From: Acidimicrobiales bacterium | GTDB lineage: Bacteria; Actinomycetota; Acidimicrobiia; Acidimicrobiales; SZUA-35 | Assembly (NCBI GenBank): GCA_028285495.1 | Contig: JANQPB010000027.1 | Span: 124,001-188,000, forward strand | DNA length: 64,000 nt | Reading direction: 5' to 3' | Part shown: positions 52,556 to 61,109 of the stretch, piece by piece | How the letters are laid out: each line of letters begins with the position of its first letter | How positions within the stretch are numbered: the stretch's first letter is position 1 | The notes under the pieces: model-generated | Database searches by the model: none | Told to the model about the DNA's origin: nothing | What the model saw: only the letters and a program-made list of their open reading frames with translations | Position numbers and translations under genes: made by a program

Positions 52556-53200
52556 TCAGCCGAGCAGCCGGTCGAGGACGTCGCCGAGCATGCCGTCGCC
52601 GAGGTGGACACCGCCGACCAGGGTCAGGCCGGTGACCACGGGCTCGGTCCTGGCCCAGGCCAGGACCTGCCTGGCCTCGTCCTCCTTGCCGGTCCAGGCC
52701 GGCCCGCTCAGCCCGTCTGGGCCGCCGAGCACGACTTCGGACAGGTGGACGGCACCGGGCCCGTCGAGCTCGTCGAGCCAGGGGCCGAGCCAGCGGACCA
52801 TCGGGGCACCGAAGCCGACGATCACGCCGAGCACCACCTCGGGCCGGTAGGGCTCCGGGTGCTCACCGGGGTGTCGCCTGAGGGTCTCGAGCCACCAGGC
52901 GTCGAGGGCCTCCCCAACCGCAACCCGCTCGGCCGGCTCCCAGCCGTGGCCACCGAACCGTTCGACCACGGCTGCGGCGTCGGCCACGTCGAGGGTCTGG
53001 GTCACGGTCAGCTCGACCAGGCGGGGCGTGGCGGCGACCAGCTCGCCCCGGTCGGCCCTGGCCAGCAGCGCGTCGAGGGCGAGGTCGGGCAGGAGGCCGT
53101 AGTCGTCGGCCATGAGGGACCACAGGTCGCCGATGGCGGCGTCGAGCCGGGCGCTGCGACCGATCGGTGCCGGGCCGTCGAGGGGACCGGGGTCGGTCAT
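52556..53200 (-). CDS. Unknown protein between acpS and nnr
   Basis: 214 residues, not recognised. Acidic, rich in Leu, Ala and Trp (WSLM, WEPAERV, WWLETL, WLGPWLDEL, WTGKEDEARQVLAW). No signal or membrane helix. Both ends are tightly linked: its ATG overlaps the acpS stop by four bases, and nnr begins 28 bases downstream. Predicted all-helical soluble protein; function unknown. Confidence 0.75.
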   Translation of the reverse strand: MTDPGPLDGPAPIGRSARLDAAIGDLWSLMADDYGLLPDLALDALLARADRGELVAATPRLVELTVTQTLDVADAAAVVERFGGHGWEPAERVAVGEALDAWWLETLRRHPGEHPEPYRPEVVLGVIVGFGAPMVRWLGPWLDELDGPGAVHLSEVVLGGPDGLSGPAWTGKEDEARQVLAWARTEPVVTGLTLVGGVHLGDGMLGDVLDRLLG

Positions 53201-53595
53201 CCTGCGGCCCCCGATGGCGGCCGGCCGGGGCCGAGGGCGGCGACGAAGGCCTGGGCCAGGTGCTCGGAGTGGGTGATGGTCAGGAGCCAGCGGTCGATGC
53301 CGAGCTCGGCCGCCCGCTCGGCGGCTCGGCCGGTGATCCGCAGGATCGGCTGACCGCTGTCGAGGCGGACGACCTCGATGTCGGCGAAGTCGGCCCCGCC
53401 GAGTCCGGTGCCGAGCGCCTTCAGGACGGCCTCCTTGGCCGCGAACCGGGCGGCGTAGCGCTCGGCCGGGTCCCGGCGGCGCTCGCAGTAGTCGCGCTCG
53501 CCGTCGGTGTACACCCGGCCGACGAATCCGGGTTGGCGCTCGATGACCTGTCGGATGCGGTCGATGTCGACCAGGTCGGTGCCGATGGCGACCAC
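53197..53595 (-). CDS. acpS: Holo-[acyl-carrier-protein] synthase
   Basis: Transfers 4'-phosphopantetheine from CoA to apo-ACP. 132 residues. VVAIGTDLVDIDRIR (magnesium Asp), then FAAKEAVLKALGTG (metal/base Glu) and LTITHSEHLAQAFV. The GTG at 53595 (encoding the first of the two Val before AIGTD) is the best start; no in-frame ATG is available, and it leaves a ~120-base gap after glmS. Confidence 0.9.
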   Translation of the reverse strand: MVAIGTDLVDIDRIRQVIERQPGFVGRVYTDGERDYCERRRDPAERYAARFAAKEAVLKALGTGLGGADFADIEVVRLDSGQPILRITGRAAERAAELGIDRWLLTITHSEHLAQAFVAALGPGRPPSGAAG

Positions 53596-53714
53596 CGGCT
53601 GCCCGATCAGGCCGTCGACGGCGCCGATGGCGTCGCCGGTCGTCGCCCCGTCGGCCGCGGCGCGATCGACGGCACCAGGACCGGGCCCGGGGCCGTCGCC
53701 CCCTCCGCCGGCGC

Positions 53715-56700
53715 TCAGGCGGCGTCCCACCGGGCGGCCACGTCGGAGATCGGGGCGGTGAGCAGCTCGACGGTCGGGACCTCGGCCAGCAGGTCCTCCC
53801 GGAACGACGGCTCTCGCTCGGTCACGACGTCGACGAGCTGGCGGTACCGGTTGCGGTAGCCCTGGAGGACCGCTCGGGCCGCCGGCGCCCCGAGCCCGTC
53901 GCGGAGCTGGACGTGGCACAACGTCAGGCCGGTGGTCTGGGCGTCCTTGACCTCGGGCACGATCAGCACCACCCGGCCGTCGGTTCCGACGGTGACGAAC
54001 GGCTCGCGCTCGACCGACACCCGGTGCTTGGTTCCCCGCAGCGTCGGATCGCGCTCGACCCGGGAGGCGATGCCGGTGGCGATCCCTCCCTTGTCGACGA
54101 CGTGGAGCTGGGCACCCCGCCCGTGATCGACCCCGGGCTCGCCCTCCAGCCGGTAGCGGGTGTACCCGGTGATCTCGCCGATGGCCGGGGTGATGGCGGC
54201 CAGCGTGCGCAGGGTCCGGTAGCTGAGTCGGTCGCGGGGGCAACCGGTGGCCAGGACGCCCTGGATGAGGGCGCCCTGGAGGAGGCTCTCGTCGGCCCGG
54301 CTGATCCCGACGGTGACGGTCTTGGCCTGGTGCTTGATGGCGTCGACGGGCCGGGTCAGCTCCTCGATGGCCGCCGTGAGGGCCAGGGCCAGGTCCTCGA
54401 CGACGACGCCGGGGGTGCCGACCTTGCCGAACTCGCCCTGGTAGGCCTCGATCGGCACGGCGCCGGTGGCGAAGCGGAGCAGGGCCGACAGCCGGGTCGC
54501 GGTCGAGGCCTCGAGGTGGCCGTTGTAGGTGCCGGACCGGAGCCCGTCGACGAACGTGGTGGCGTGGGGGGCGAGGTCGCGGCCGAACCGGGCGAACCAG
54601 TCGTCGGTGGCCGGGCCGGTGACGGCGGCACCGACGTAGGTCTCGATGATGCCCCTCGCCTCTCGCAGCGGGCGGGCGGAGCCGTCGATGGCCAGCGCGG
54701 CCTCGTAGCCGAACAGGTGGCCGACCACGGTGGAGAGCACGAAGGCGAGCTCGGGGTGCACGGCCGGGACGCCGAGCACCTCCAGGGCGGCCGAGAACCG
54801 GTGCTCGCCCTCGGTGGCGATCACGATCGGGGCCGCCTTGTGGGCCCGGAAGATCGCCACCTCCTTGGCCACGTCGTCGGCGTTGGAGCCGCTCAGGCCG
54901 GCGGCGCAGATCAGGATCATCGGCTCGGACGAGAGGTCGATGTGCTTCTTGTCCTCGGTGACGTCGCAGGCGATCGACTTGTAGCAGAGCTCCGACAGCT
55001 TGATCCGCAGCTCCCGGGCCGCCACCAGGTTGGCGCCGTTGCCGACCATGGCCCAGTAGCGCCGGCTGGGGGCGTGGCGGGCGGCGGCGACGCCGATCTC
55101 GGGCCGCTTGGCCACCGTGTCGGCCATCGCCGCCGGCAGGTTGCGGAGCCCGTCGAGCAGGGCCTGCCGGTGGTCCTCGTCGACGGTGGTCCCGGGGAGG
55201 CGCTGGGCCAGCCCGTCGGCCAGGAGGAAGCCGGCGGCGATCTGGGAGTAGAAGGCCTTGGTCGAGGCGACGCTCATCTCGACGTCTCGACCGTCGGACG
55301 TGTACAGCACCCCGTCGGACTTGTCGACGAGATCGCTGCCCCGCCGGTTGACGATGGCGACCACGGCGGCACCACGGGCCCGGCACAGGTCGACGGTGCG
55401 ATTGGTGTCGGTGGTGGTGCCGGACTGGCTGACGGCGACGACGAGCGTGTCGGACATGTCGGCGCCGAGGTGGAAGCCGGACAGCTCGGTTGCGGTGATC
55501 GCCTCGACCGGGACCCTGGCCCCGTCGGCCCCGCCGTCGAGGGCCCGGGTGATGGCGGCGGCGATGGCCTGCCCGGCCACCGCCGCGGTGCCCTGGCCGA
55601 TGACGAGGACCCGGCTGATGGTGCCGGCCCGGAGCCGCTTGTCGACCGACTCGACGATCGTCTCGTCCGGCAGCCGGACCGTCAGGGCGCCGTCGCGCTC
55701 GATCAGCCGTCCGCGGAGGGTCTTGCGGAACGACGACGGCGACTCGCCGATCTCCTTGAGCAGGAAGTGGGGGGCGTCGCCCCGGTCGATGTCGCGGGTG
55801 GTGACCGACGGCTGCTTCCACTCGTCGGCACCGATCGGCAGCTCGGTGCCGTCGTAGGAGAGCCGGGTCACGCCCTTCCTGGTGCCGGCCATCGCTCCCC
55901 GCAGGCGGATGATCTGGCCCTGACTGCCGGACGGGTTGTCGGGGTCGGACGGGGTCTCACCGTCCATCCTGAGGTAGACGTCGGAGTCCTCGACCACGCC
56001 GTAGGGCTCGGAGGCGACGACGAAGGCGTCCTCGGCCAGCCCGACGTACACCCCCTGCCCGCTGCCCCGGAGGGCCAGGTGCACGTCGTCGGGTCGCTCG
56101 GCGGTGCTGATGCCGATGGCGACCGAGCCCTCGAACTGGGCGACCGCCGAGCGGACGGCCTCGTCGAGGTCGAGCCCGTCGGTCAGGCCCCGGCTGACCA
56201 TCGTCGGGATGACCTTGGCGTCGGTGGTGATCTCGGGGGCGATGGCCAGGCTGTCGGCCGCGATCAGGTCGGCGAAGTTGTCGACGTCGCCGTTGAGGGC
56301 GGCGGTGACGTACGGACCCGACCGGTCGCCCACCTCCTCGGAGTTGACCGGATGGGCGTTCGGCTGGCTGATGATGCCGACCGACGCCCAGCGGGTGTGG
56401 GCCAGCACGGTGGCCTCGCCGTCGGCGCCGGCCAGGGCCCGGTGCAGCAGCCGGTCGGCGGCGATGGCCGCCCGCATCGAGGCCGTGTTGTCGCCGAGCT
56501 CACCGATCTCGGCTGCGGCCTTGTAGACGAACCCGAGGTGGCCGTCGACGATCCGGACCGACCGGTCGATGAACAGCGGGTCGTTGGTCCGGTCGGTGAG
56601 GAGATCGGCCACGTCCCCCGAGCCGAGGTCGAGCCCGTGGTTGCCGACGAGCACGTGGAGACCGGCCGAGTCGCGGCCCCGGACCTCGAGCCGATCGAGG

Positions 56701-57212
56701 TTGCTGAGGGCCTGCTGGATGCTGAACAGCGAGGCCAGCGCCGACGGCGTGAGCTCGCCGGGGCCGCCGGCCGGCGGCGCGCCGTCGGCGAGGGGCCCGG
56801 CCAGGTCGACGACCTCGCCGGCGGCGCGGAGCCGGTCGCGCTCCAACGACCAGGCCGCGTCCTTCAGGGCGACGAGGGCGCCGTTGACCGCCTCGAGATC
56901 CGGCACCGTGTCGCCACGGGCCTCGAGCTCACCCTCGATGGCGCCGATGCGCTCGTCGATCTGCCCGACGGTGGCGGCGGTGGCGGCGACGAAGGTCGGC
57001 GCCGCCACCATGGCGACCAGGCCGGCCTCGCCCCGCAGCTCCCGGTCGACGGCGGCCAGTCGCTCGCCGGCGTCGAGCAGGCGGGCGGCCAGGTCGGCCT
57101 CGGTGCCGGCCGGCACGGCGGCCAACGCGTCGGCGAGGGCGGCCGACAGGGCGTCGACGTCGGGGATCGGACGGTCGCTGCGGCGCCGGACGATGGCGAT
57201 GATTCCACACAT
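53715..57212 (-). CDS. glmS: Oversized glucosamine-6-phosphate synthase-like protein (GATase_6 + two SIS domains)
   Basis: Expected to make glucosamine-6-phosphate from fructose-6-phosphate and glutamine. 1165 residues versus ~610 in the usual GlmS. Cys2 follows Met1 (MCGIIAIVRR). An insert of ~150 mostly helical residues (about 11-165) separates it from LEVRGRDSAG (176-184), then AHTRWASVG (271-279), NAHP (285-288) and LNGD (306-309). HFLLKEIGESP (482-492) opens the isomerase part; SIS 1 holds SQSGTTTDTN (595-604) and SVASTKAF (647-654); SIS 2 holds ELRIKLSELCYKS and KKHIDL (755-760). About 320 residues (846-1165) are added after SIS 2; the usual C-terminal PRNLAKSVTVE-type end is absent. 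ATG fixed by Cys2. Confidence 0.85.
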   Translation of the reverse strand: MCGIIAIVRRRSDRPIPDVDALSAALADALAAVPAGTEADLAARLLDAGERLAAVDRELRGEAGLVAMVAAPTFVAATAATVGQIDERIGAIEGELEARGDTVPDLEAVNGALVALKDAAWSLERDRLRAAGEVVDLAGPLADGAPPAGGPGELTPSALASLFSIQQALSNLDRLEVRGRDSAGLHVLVGNHGLDLGSGDVADLLTDRTNDPLFIDRSVRIVDGHLGFVYKAAAEIGELGDNTASMRAAIAADRLLHRALAGADGEATVLAHTRWASVGIISQPNAHPVNSEEVGDRSGPYVTAALNGDVDNFADLIAADSLAIAPEITTDAKVIPTMVSRGLTDGLDLDEAVRSAVAQFEGSVAIGISTAERPDDVHLALRGSGQGVYVGLAEDAFVVASEPYGVVEDSDVYLRMDGETPSDPDNPSGSQGQIIRLRGAMAGTRKGVTRLSYDGTELPIGADEWKQPSVTTRDIDRGDAPHFLLKEIGESPSSFRKTLRGRLIERDGALTVRLPDETIVESVDKRLRAGTISRVLVIGQGTAAVAGQAIAAAITRALDGGADGARVPVEAITATELSGFHLGADMSDTLVVAVSQSGTTTDTNRTVDLCRARGAAVVAIVNRRGSDLVDKSDGVLYTSDGRDVEMSVASTKAFYSQIAAGFLLADGLAQRLPGTTVDEDHRQALLDGLRNLPAAMADTVAKRPEIGVAAARHAPSRRYWAMVGNGANLVAARELRIKLSELCYKSIACDVTEDKKHIDLSSEPMILICAAGLSGSNADDVAKEVAIFRAHKAAPIVIATEGEHRFSAALEVLGVPAVHPELAFVLSTVVGHLFGYEAALAIDGSARPLREARGIIETYVGAAVTGPATDDWFARFGRDLAPHATTFVDGLRSGTYNGHLEASTATRLSALLRFATGAVPIEAYQGEFGKVGTPGVVVEDLALALTAAIEELTRPVDAIKHQAKTVTVGISRADESLLQGALIQGVLATGCPRDRLSYRTLRTLAAITPAIGEITGYTRYRLEGEPGVDHGRGAQLHVVDKGGIATGIASRVERDPTLRGTKHRVSVEREPFVTVGTDGRVVLIVPEVKDAQTTGLTLCHVQLRDGLGAPAARAVLQGYRNRYRQLVDVVTEREPSFREDLLAEVPTVELLTAPISDVAARWDAA

Positions 57213-57301
57213 GGTGTTGCGCTCTCGGTCGATGGGCGACGGTGCGGGCTCATGGTATTCAGCGAGATCGATCTTCAGGGTTCCCCGGTCGAGCCCGCGA
57301 C

Positions 57302-57356
57302 GTTCGCCGGAGGCGAACTCGGGGTTCCGGTGCTCCGCACCGGAACACTCAGTGTA
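57302..57356 (-). promoter_or_regulatory. glmS promoter and paired hairpins in the leader
   Basis: Reverse-strand TACACT (57351-57356) is a good -10. Directly downstream lie two perfect hairpins: GTTCCGGTGC/GCACCGGAAC (57324-57346, 3-base loop) and GTTCGCC/GGCGAAC (57302-57318, 3-base loop), leaving ~90 bases before the ATG. Start falls at or just inside the first hairpin. This does not resemble the glmS ribozyme core. Confidence 0.5.
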
Positions 57357-57461
57357 GGACGGGCGCCGGCGCCGTTTGGGGGCGGCCGGGGCCCGGCGGC
57401 ACGAGGGTTTCGCCCGGCGGCGACAACGGTGGGTCGCCTGGTGCGGGGCCCGGGACGGCCG

Positions 57462-58814
57462 CTAGGGGGAACGGTCGGCCGGGTACGCAGCCTCGGCGGC
57501 GGCGACCAGCTCGGCGCAGGCCCGGTCGGCGATGTCGGGGTCGAGGTGCTCGACCATGATCCGCAGCAGTGGCTCGGTGCCGGATGGCCGGACGAGCACC
57601 CGCCCGTCGTCGCCGAACTCGCCCTCCACGGCGGTCACCCGGTCGGCGATGGCGGCGGCCGGGTCGTCGACCGGACCGGGGAGACGCACGTTGCGCAGGA
57701 CCTGGGGGACCCGGTCCATGCTGGCCTCCGCCAGCTCGGCCAGCGGACGGCCGGAGCGAGCCACGGCGTCGAGGAGCTGCACGCCGGTGAGCACGCCGTC
57801 GCCGGTGGTGGCCAGGTCGCGGCAGATCACGTGACCGGACTGCTCGCCGCCGAGCGAGAGGCCTCCCGACTCGATGGCCTCCAGGACGTACCGGTCGCCG
57901 ACCTTGGTCGCCACCACATCGATGCCCTTGGCCGCCATGGCCCGATGGAAGCCGAGGTTGGTCATGACGGTGACCACGACGGTGTTGCCCCGGAGCCGCC
58001 CCGACCGCGCCCAGTCGGCGGCCAGGAGGGCCAGGACCCGGTCGCCGTCGACCACCAGACCGGCGTCGTCGACGGCGATCAGCCGATCGGCGTCGCCGTC
58101 GAAGGCGAGGCCGGCGGCCGCGCCCTCGGCCACGACGGCGGTCTGGAGGGCTGCGGTGTCGGTCGATCCGAAACCGGCGTTGATGTTGCGGCCGTCCGGC
58201 TGGTCGCCGATCACGACGACATCGGCCCCGAGCCGCCGGAAGGGCTCGGGCCCGAGCTCGGAGGCGGCGCCGTTGGCGCAGTCGATGACCAACCGCATGC
58301 CGCCGAGGGCGTCGGGACCGACCGAGCCGGCGACGAGGTCGAGCCAGCCGGCCACGCCATGCGAGCTGCGAACGGTGCCGACGTCGGCACCGGCCGCCTG
58401 GCCGGACGATCCGGCGCCGAGCAGCTCCAGATACCGGGCCTCCAGTGCCGCCTGCTCGTCGTCGCCGAGCTTCATGCCACCGGGGGCGAAGATCTTGATC
58501 CCGTTGTCGCCGAACGGGTTGTGGGACGCCGAGATCATGGCCGCAGCCGCCTTGCGGTCGGCGGCGGCCCAGGCGACGGCGGGCGTCGGCACGACGCCGA
58601 GCGGCTCGACGTCGGCGCCGGCCGAGCAGACACCGGCGGTCAGGGCGCCCTCCAGCATCGGACCGGAGCGGCGCGGATCGCAGCCGACGACGACCAGGTC
58701 GCCGCCGAGCACGTCGACGGTGGCCCGGCCGAGGGCCAGGGCGACCTCGGGGGTCAGCTCGGCGTTGGCCGAGCCCCGGATGCCGTCGGTGCCGAACCGG
58801 GGTGCGTCGACCAC
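57462..58814 (-). CDS. glmM: Phosphoglucosamine mutase
   Basis: Interconverts glucosamine-6- and glucosamine-1-phosphate on the way to UDP-GlcNAc. 450 residues. FGTDGIRGSAN start, active-site Ser in ISASHNPFGDNGIK, metal loop AFDGDADRL, GEQSGHVI and RPSGTEPLLRIM phosphate loop. GTG 58814 is 17 bases after the rpsI stop, so it is the tail of the rplM-rpsI transcript, 249 bases before glmS. Confidence 0.96.
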   Translation of the reverse strand: MVDAPRFGTDGIRGSANAELTPEVALALGRATVDVLGGDLVVVGCDPRRSGPMLEGALTAGVCSAGADVEPLGVVPTPAVAWAAADRKAAAAMISASHNPFGDNGIKIFAPGGMKLGDDEQAALEARYLELLGAGSSGQAAGADVGTVRSSHGVAGWLDLVAGSVGPDALGGMRLVIDCANGAASELGPEPFRRLGADVVVIGDQPDGRNINAGFGSTDTAALQTAVVAEGAAAGLAFDGDADRLIAVDDAGLVVDGDRVLALLAADWARSGRLRGNTVVVTVMTNLGFHRAMAAKGIDVVATKVGDRYVLEAIESGGLSLGGEQSGHVICRDLATTGDGVLTGVQLLDAVARSGRPLAELAEASMDRVPQVLRNVRLPGPVDDPAAAIADRVTAVEGEFGDDGRVLVRPSGTEPLLRIMVEHLDPDIADRACAELVAAAEAAYPADRSP

Positions 58815-58831
58815 CGTGCCGGGCCGGCGGG

Positions 58832-59218
58832 TTACCGCTTCGAGTACTGCGGCGCCTTGCGGGCCTTCTTCAGCCCGTACTTCTTGGACTCCTTCTTCCG
58901 GGGATCCCGGGTGAGGAGGCCGGCCGACTTCACGTTGGGTCGGTCTTCGGGGTTCATCTCGACGAGGGCCCGGGTGATACCGAGCCGGAAGGCCCCGGCC
59001 TGGCCCGAGAGACCGCCACCGTCGAGGGTGACCGAGATGTCGTAGGTCTCCTCGTTGTCGGTGAGGCGGAGCGGCTCGGTGATCAGCGTGCGGTGCACCG
59101 CCGACGGGAAGTAGTCCTCGAACTCGCGGCCGTTCGCCGTGATCTTGCCGGTACCGGGGGTGACCCGGACCCGGGCGATGGCCCGCTTGCGGCGACCGGT
59201 TGCCTGAACGCTCGTCAT
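58832..59218 (-). CDS. rpsI: Ribosomal protein uS9
   Basis: 30S head protein whose C-terminal tail reaches the P-site tRNA. 128 residues; ATGRRKRAIARVRVTPGTGKITANG at the N-terminus and the KKARKAPQYSKR end. GAGAGG upstream of ATG 59218. Downstream of rplM. Confidence 0.98.
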   Translation of the reverse strand: MTSVQATGRRKRAIARVRVTPGTGKITANGREFEDYFPSAVHRTLITEPLRLTDNEETYDISVTLDGGGLSGQAGAFRLGITRALVEMNPEDRPNVKSAGLLTRDPRKKESKKYGLKKARKAPQYSKR

Positions 59219-59253
59219 CGTGATCGGTTCCTCTCGAAGGTGGCGCAGGGCGC

Positions 59254-59709
59254 TCAGTCGGCCTCGACCCGGCGGGCACCGGGGATCTCGAGGGGTTCGG
59301 GCTTCTGGGCGGCGTGTGGATGGGTCGGGCCGGCGTAGATCTTGAGCTTGCGGGCCTGCTGGCGACCGAGCCGGTTCTTTGGCAGCATCCCGACGATCGA
59401 CGACCGCACGGCGTCGGCCGGGCGGCGGGTCAGGAAGTCGCCGTAGGTCTCGCTCTTGAGGCCGCCGGGGTAGCCGGAGTGGCGGTAGACCTGCTTGCGG
59501 TCGGCCTTGTTGGAGGTCAGGACCACCTTGTCGGCGTTGACGATCACGACGTGGTCGCCGGTGTCGAGGTACGGGGCGAACGTCGGCTTGTGCTTGCCCC
59601 GCAGCACGCGGGCGACCTCGGTGGCCATGCGGCCGAGCGTGAGGCCCTCGGCATCGACGACGTACCAGCTGCGCTCGATCTCGGAAGCTTTGGGGGCGTA
59701 GGTCTTCAC
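59254..59709 (-). CDS. rplM: Ribosomal protein uL13
   Basis: Early-assembly 50S protein. 151 residues; VDAEGLTLGRMATEVARVLRGKHKP, GDHVVIVNADKVVLT, HSGYPGG and VGMLPKNRLGRQQARKLKIYAGP. GTG 59709 chosen with GAGG six bases upstream; an in-frame ATG at 59826 would add a basic, family-unlike tail. Confidence 0.97.
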   Translation of the reverse strand: MKTYAPKASEIERSWYVVDAEGLTLGRMATEVARVLRGKHKPTFAPYLDTGDHVVIVNADKVVLTSNKADRKQVYRHSGYPGGLKSETYGDFLTRRPADAVRSSIVGMLPKNRLGRQQARKLKIYAGPTHPHAAQKPEPLEIPGARRVEAD

Positions 59710-59773
59710 GGTGATCCTCGGGATCGGGTTTGGGCGTGCGAGGTGGGCGGCGAGAACACGCCGACCAGCTAGT

Positions 59774-60625
59774 TTACGGGCGTCCGGGTACCCGCTCCAA
59801 CGTCTGACGCGGCGTCTGTTCCCCATAGTCGACCCGCCACAGGGTCAGCCCGTGCGGGGGCGCCGGCTGCTCGGCCGCGGCCCGGTCGCGGGCGGCCAGG
59901 ACGGCCGGGATCTCGTCGGCTCGACGCTTGCCGGCGCCGACGGCGACGAGGAAGCCGACGATGCTGCGGACCATCTGGTGGCAGAACGCCGACCCCCCGA
60001 TCTCGAACCGCAGCAGGCCCTGTTCGTCGTTGTCGTCGCCCGGATCCGGCCGCTCCGACAGCTCGACGAAGCGGGCCTCGGTGATCCGGCGGACCAGCGA
60101 CGGCTCGGGCTGGCCGTCGGTCACCTTGGGGCGGCGACAGAACGACGAGAAGTCGTGCTCGCCGACGAAGCCGGCCGCCGCCTCCGACATCGCTGCGACG
60201 TCGAGCGGCCTGGTCACCCACCAGGCCATGCGGGCCAGGAACGGATCCGGCGTGTCGCGGTTGACGATCAGGTAGCGGTAGCGCCGACCGGTGGCCGAGA
60301 ACCGGGCGCTGAAGTCGTCGTCGACGACGTCGATCGACCGCAGCACGACCTCGGGTCCGAGCCGGGCGTTGACCGACTTCTGGATCCGGTCGAGGTCGAG
60401 GGCGTCGCCGCCGGCGGCGCCGTCGTGGGCGATCGACAGGACCTGGCCCCAGGCGTGCACGCCGGCGTCGGTCCGCCCGGCCATGACGACCTCGGGGACG
60501 CCACCGAGCAAGGGCTCCAGGACCCGTTGCAGCTCCCCGACCACCGTTCGGACCCCCTCGTTCGGGGCCAGGCCGCGGAAGTCGGTGCCGTCGTAGGCGA
60601 CGAGGAGCCGAAGGTTGGTGGCCAC
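59774..60625 (-). CDS. truA: tRNA pseudouridine(38-40) synthase
   Basis: Modifies U38-40 in the anticodon arm. 283 residues. VAYDGTDFRG, catalytic Asp in AGRTDAGVHAWGQV, RYRYLI and FCHQMVRSIVGFLVAVG. Starts with GTG 60625, 57 bases after rplQ. Slightly longer than average because of an inserted Asp/Asn/Gln segment near SERPDPGDDNDEQ. Confidence 0.96.
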   Translation of the reverse strand: MATNLRLLVAYDGTDFRGLAPNEGVRTVVGELQRVLEPLLGGVPEVVMAGRTDAGVHAWGQVLSIAHDGAAGGDALDLDRIQKSVNARLGPEVVLRSIDVVDDDFSARFSATGRRYRYLIVNRDTPDPFLARMAWWVTRPLDVAAMSEAAAGFVGEHDFSSFCRRPKVTDGQPEPSLVRRITEARFVELSERPDPGDDNDEQGLLRFEIGGSAFCHQMVRSIVGFLVAVGAGKRRADEIPAVLAARDRAAAEQPAPPHGLTLWRVDYGEQTPRQTLERVPGRP

Positions 60626-60682
60626 GTGGCTGCGACGTCTCGGCGGAACCGAACCCGAGGTCGCCGCTTCGGGCCGCGGGAC

Positions 60683-61036
60683 CTAGACCAGCTCGATGCG
60701 AGCCATCGGGGCGTTGTCGCCCTTGCGTGGCCCGAGCTTCAGCACCCGGGTGTAGCCCCCGGGGCGGGTCTTGTACCGGGGGGCCACGTCCTCGAACAGC
60801 TTCGTCGTCATCTCGACGTCGCCGAGGTAGGCCAGGACCTGCCTGAAGTTGTGCAGGTCGTCCTTGCGGGCCTTGGTGATCAGCCGCTCGGCCACCGGGC
60901 GCATGGCCTTGGCCTTGGCCTCGGTGGTGACGATGCCCTCGGCCGCGATCAGCGAGGCGACGAGGTTGGCCATCATCAGCTTCTGGTGCTGGGCCGACCC
61001 ACCGAACCGGCGGGCCTGACGGGGACGTCCTGGCAT
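60683..61036 (-). CDS. rplQ: Ribosomal protein bL17
   Basis: 50S protein, 117 residues. QARRFGGSAQHQKLMMANLVASLI, ITTEAKAKAMRPVAERLITKA and GGYTRVLKLGPRKGDNAPMARIELV. AGGAG nine bases before ATG 61036. Two hairpins separate it from rpoA. Confidence 0.98.
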   Translation of the reverse strand: MPGRPRQARRFGGSAQHQKLMMANLVASLIAAEGIVTTEAKAKAMRPVAERLITKARKDDLHNFRQVLAYLGDVEMTTKLFEDVAPRYKTRPGGYTRVLKLGPRKGDNAPMARIELV

Positions 61037-61062
61037 GGTTCTCTACTCCTAGAAGGTGCGAC

Positions 61063-61105
61063 GTTTCGGCGAAGCCGAAACTCGAGGTGACGGCGAAGCC
61101 GTCAC
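61063..61105 (-). promoter_or_regulatory. Two tandem hairpins between rpoA and rplQ
   Basis: GTTTCGGC-GAA-GCCGAAAC (61063-61081) and GTGACGGC-GAA-GCCGTCAC (61087-61105), written on the plus strand. Both have perfect 8-base-pair stems and the same 3-base loop (UUC in the mRNA), five bases apart. They start five bases after the rpoA stop codon. They may act as a partial terminator, processing site or spacer in the mRNA. Confidence 0.6.
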
Positions 61106-61109
61106 ACGG

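Noticed and set aside
57213..57461. glmS ribozyme
   Set aside because: The leader shows simple hairpins only; I see no match to the conserved ribozyme core, which is typical of Firmicutes.
53913..59045. Long plus-strand reading frame of about 1700 codons
   Set aside because: Antisense shadow of glmS, glmM and rpsI; composition is repetitive Gly/Val/Asp/Arg with no motif.
59710..59826. N-terminal extension of uL13 to an upstream ATG
   Set aside because: The added residues are Arg-rich and unlike the family; GTG 59709 has a ribosome-binding site and gives the normal length.
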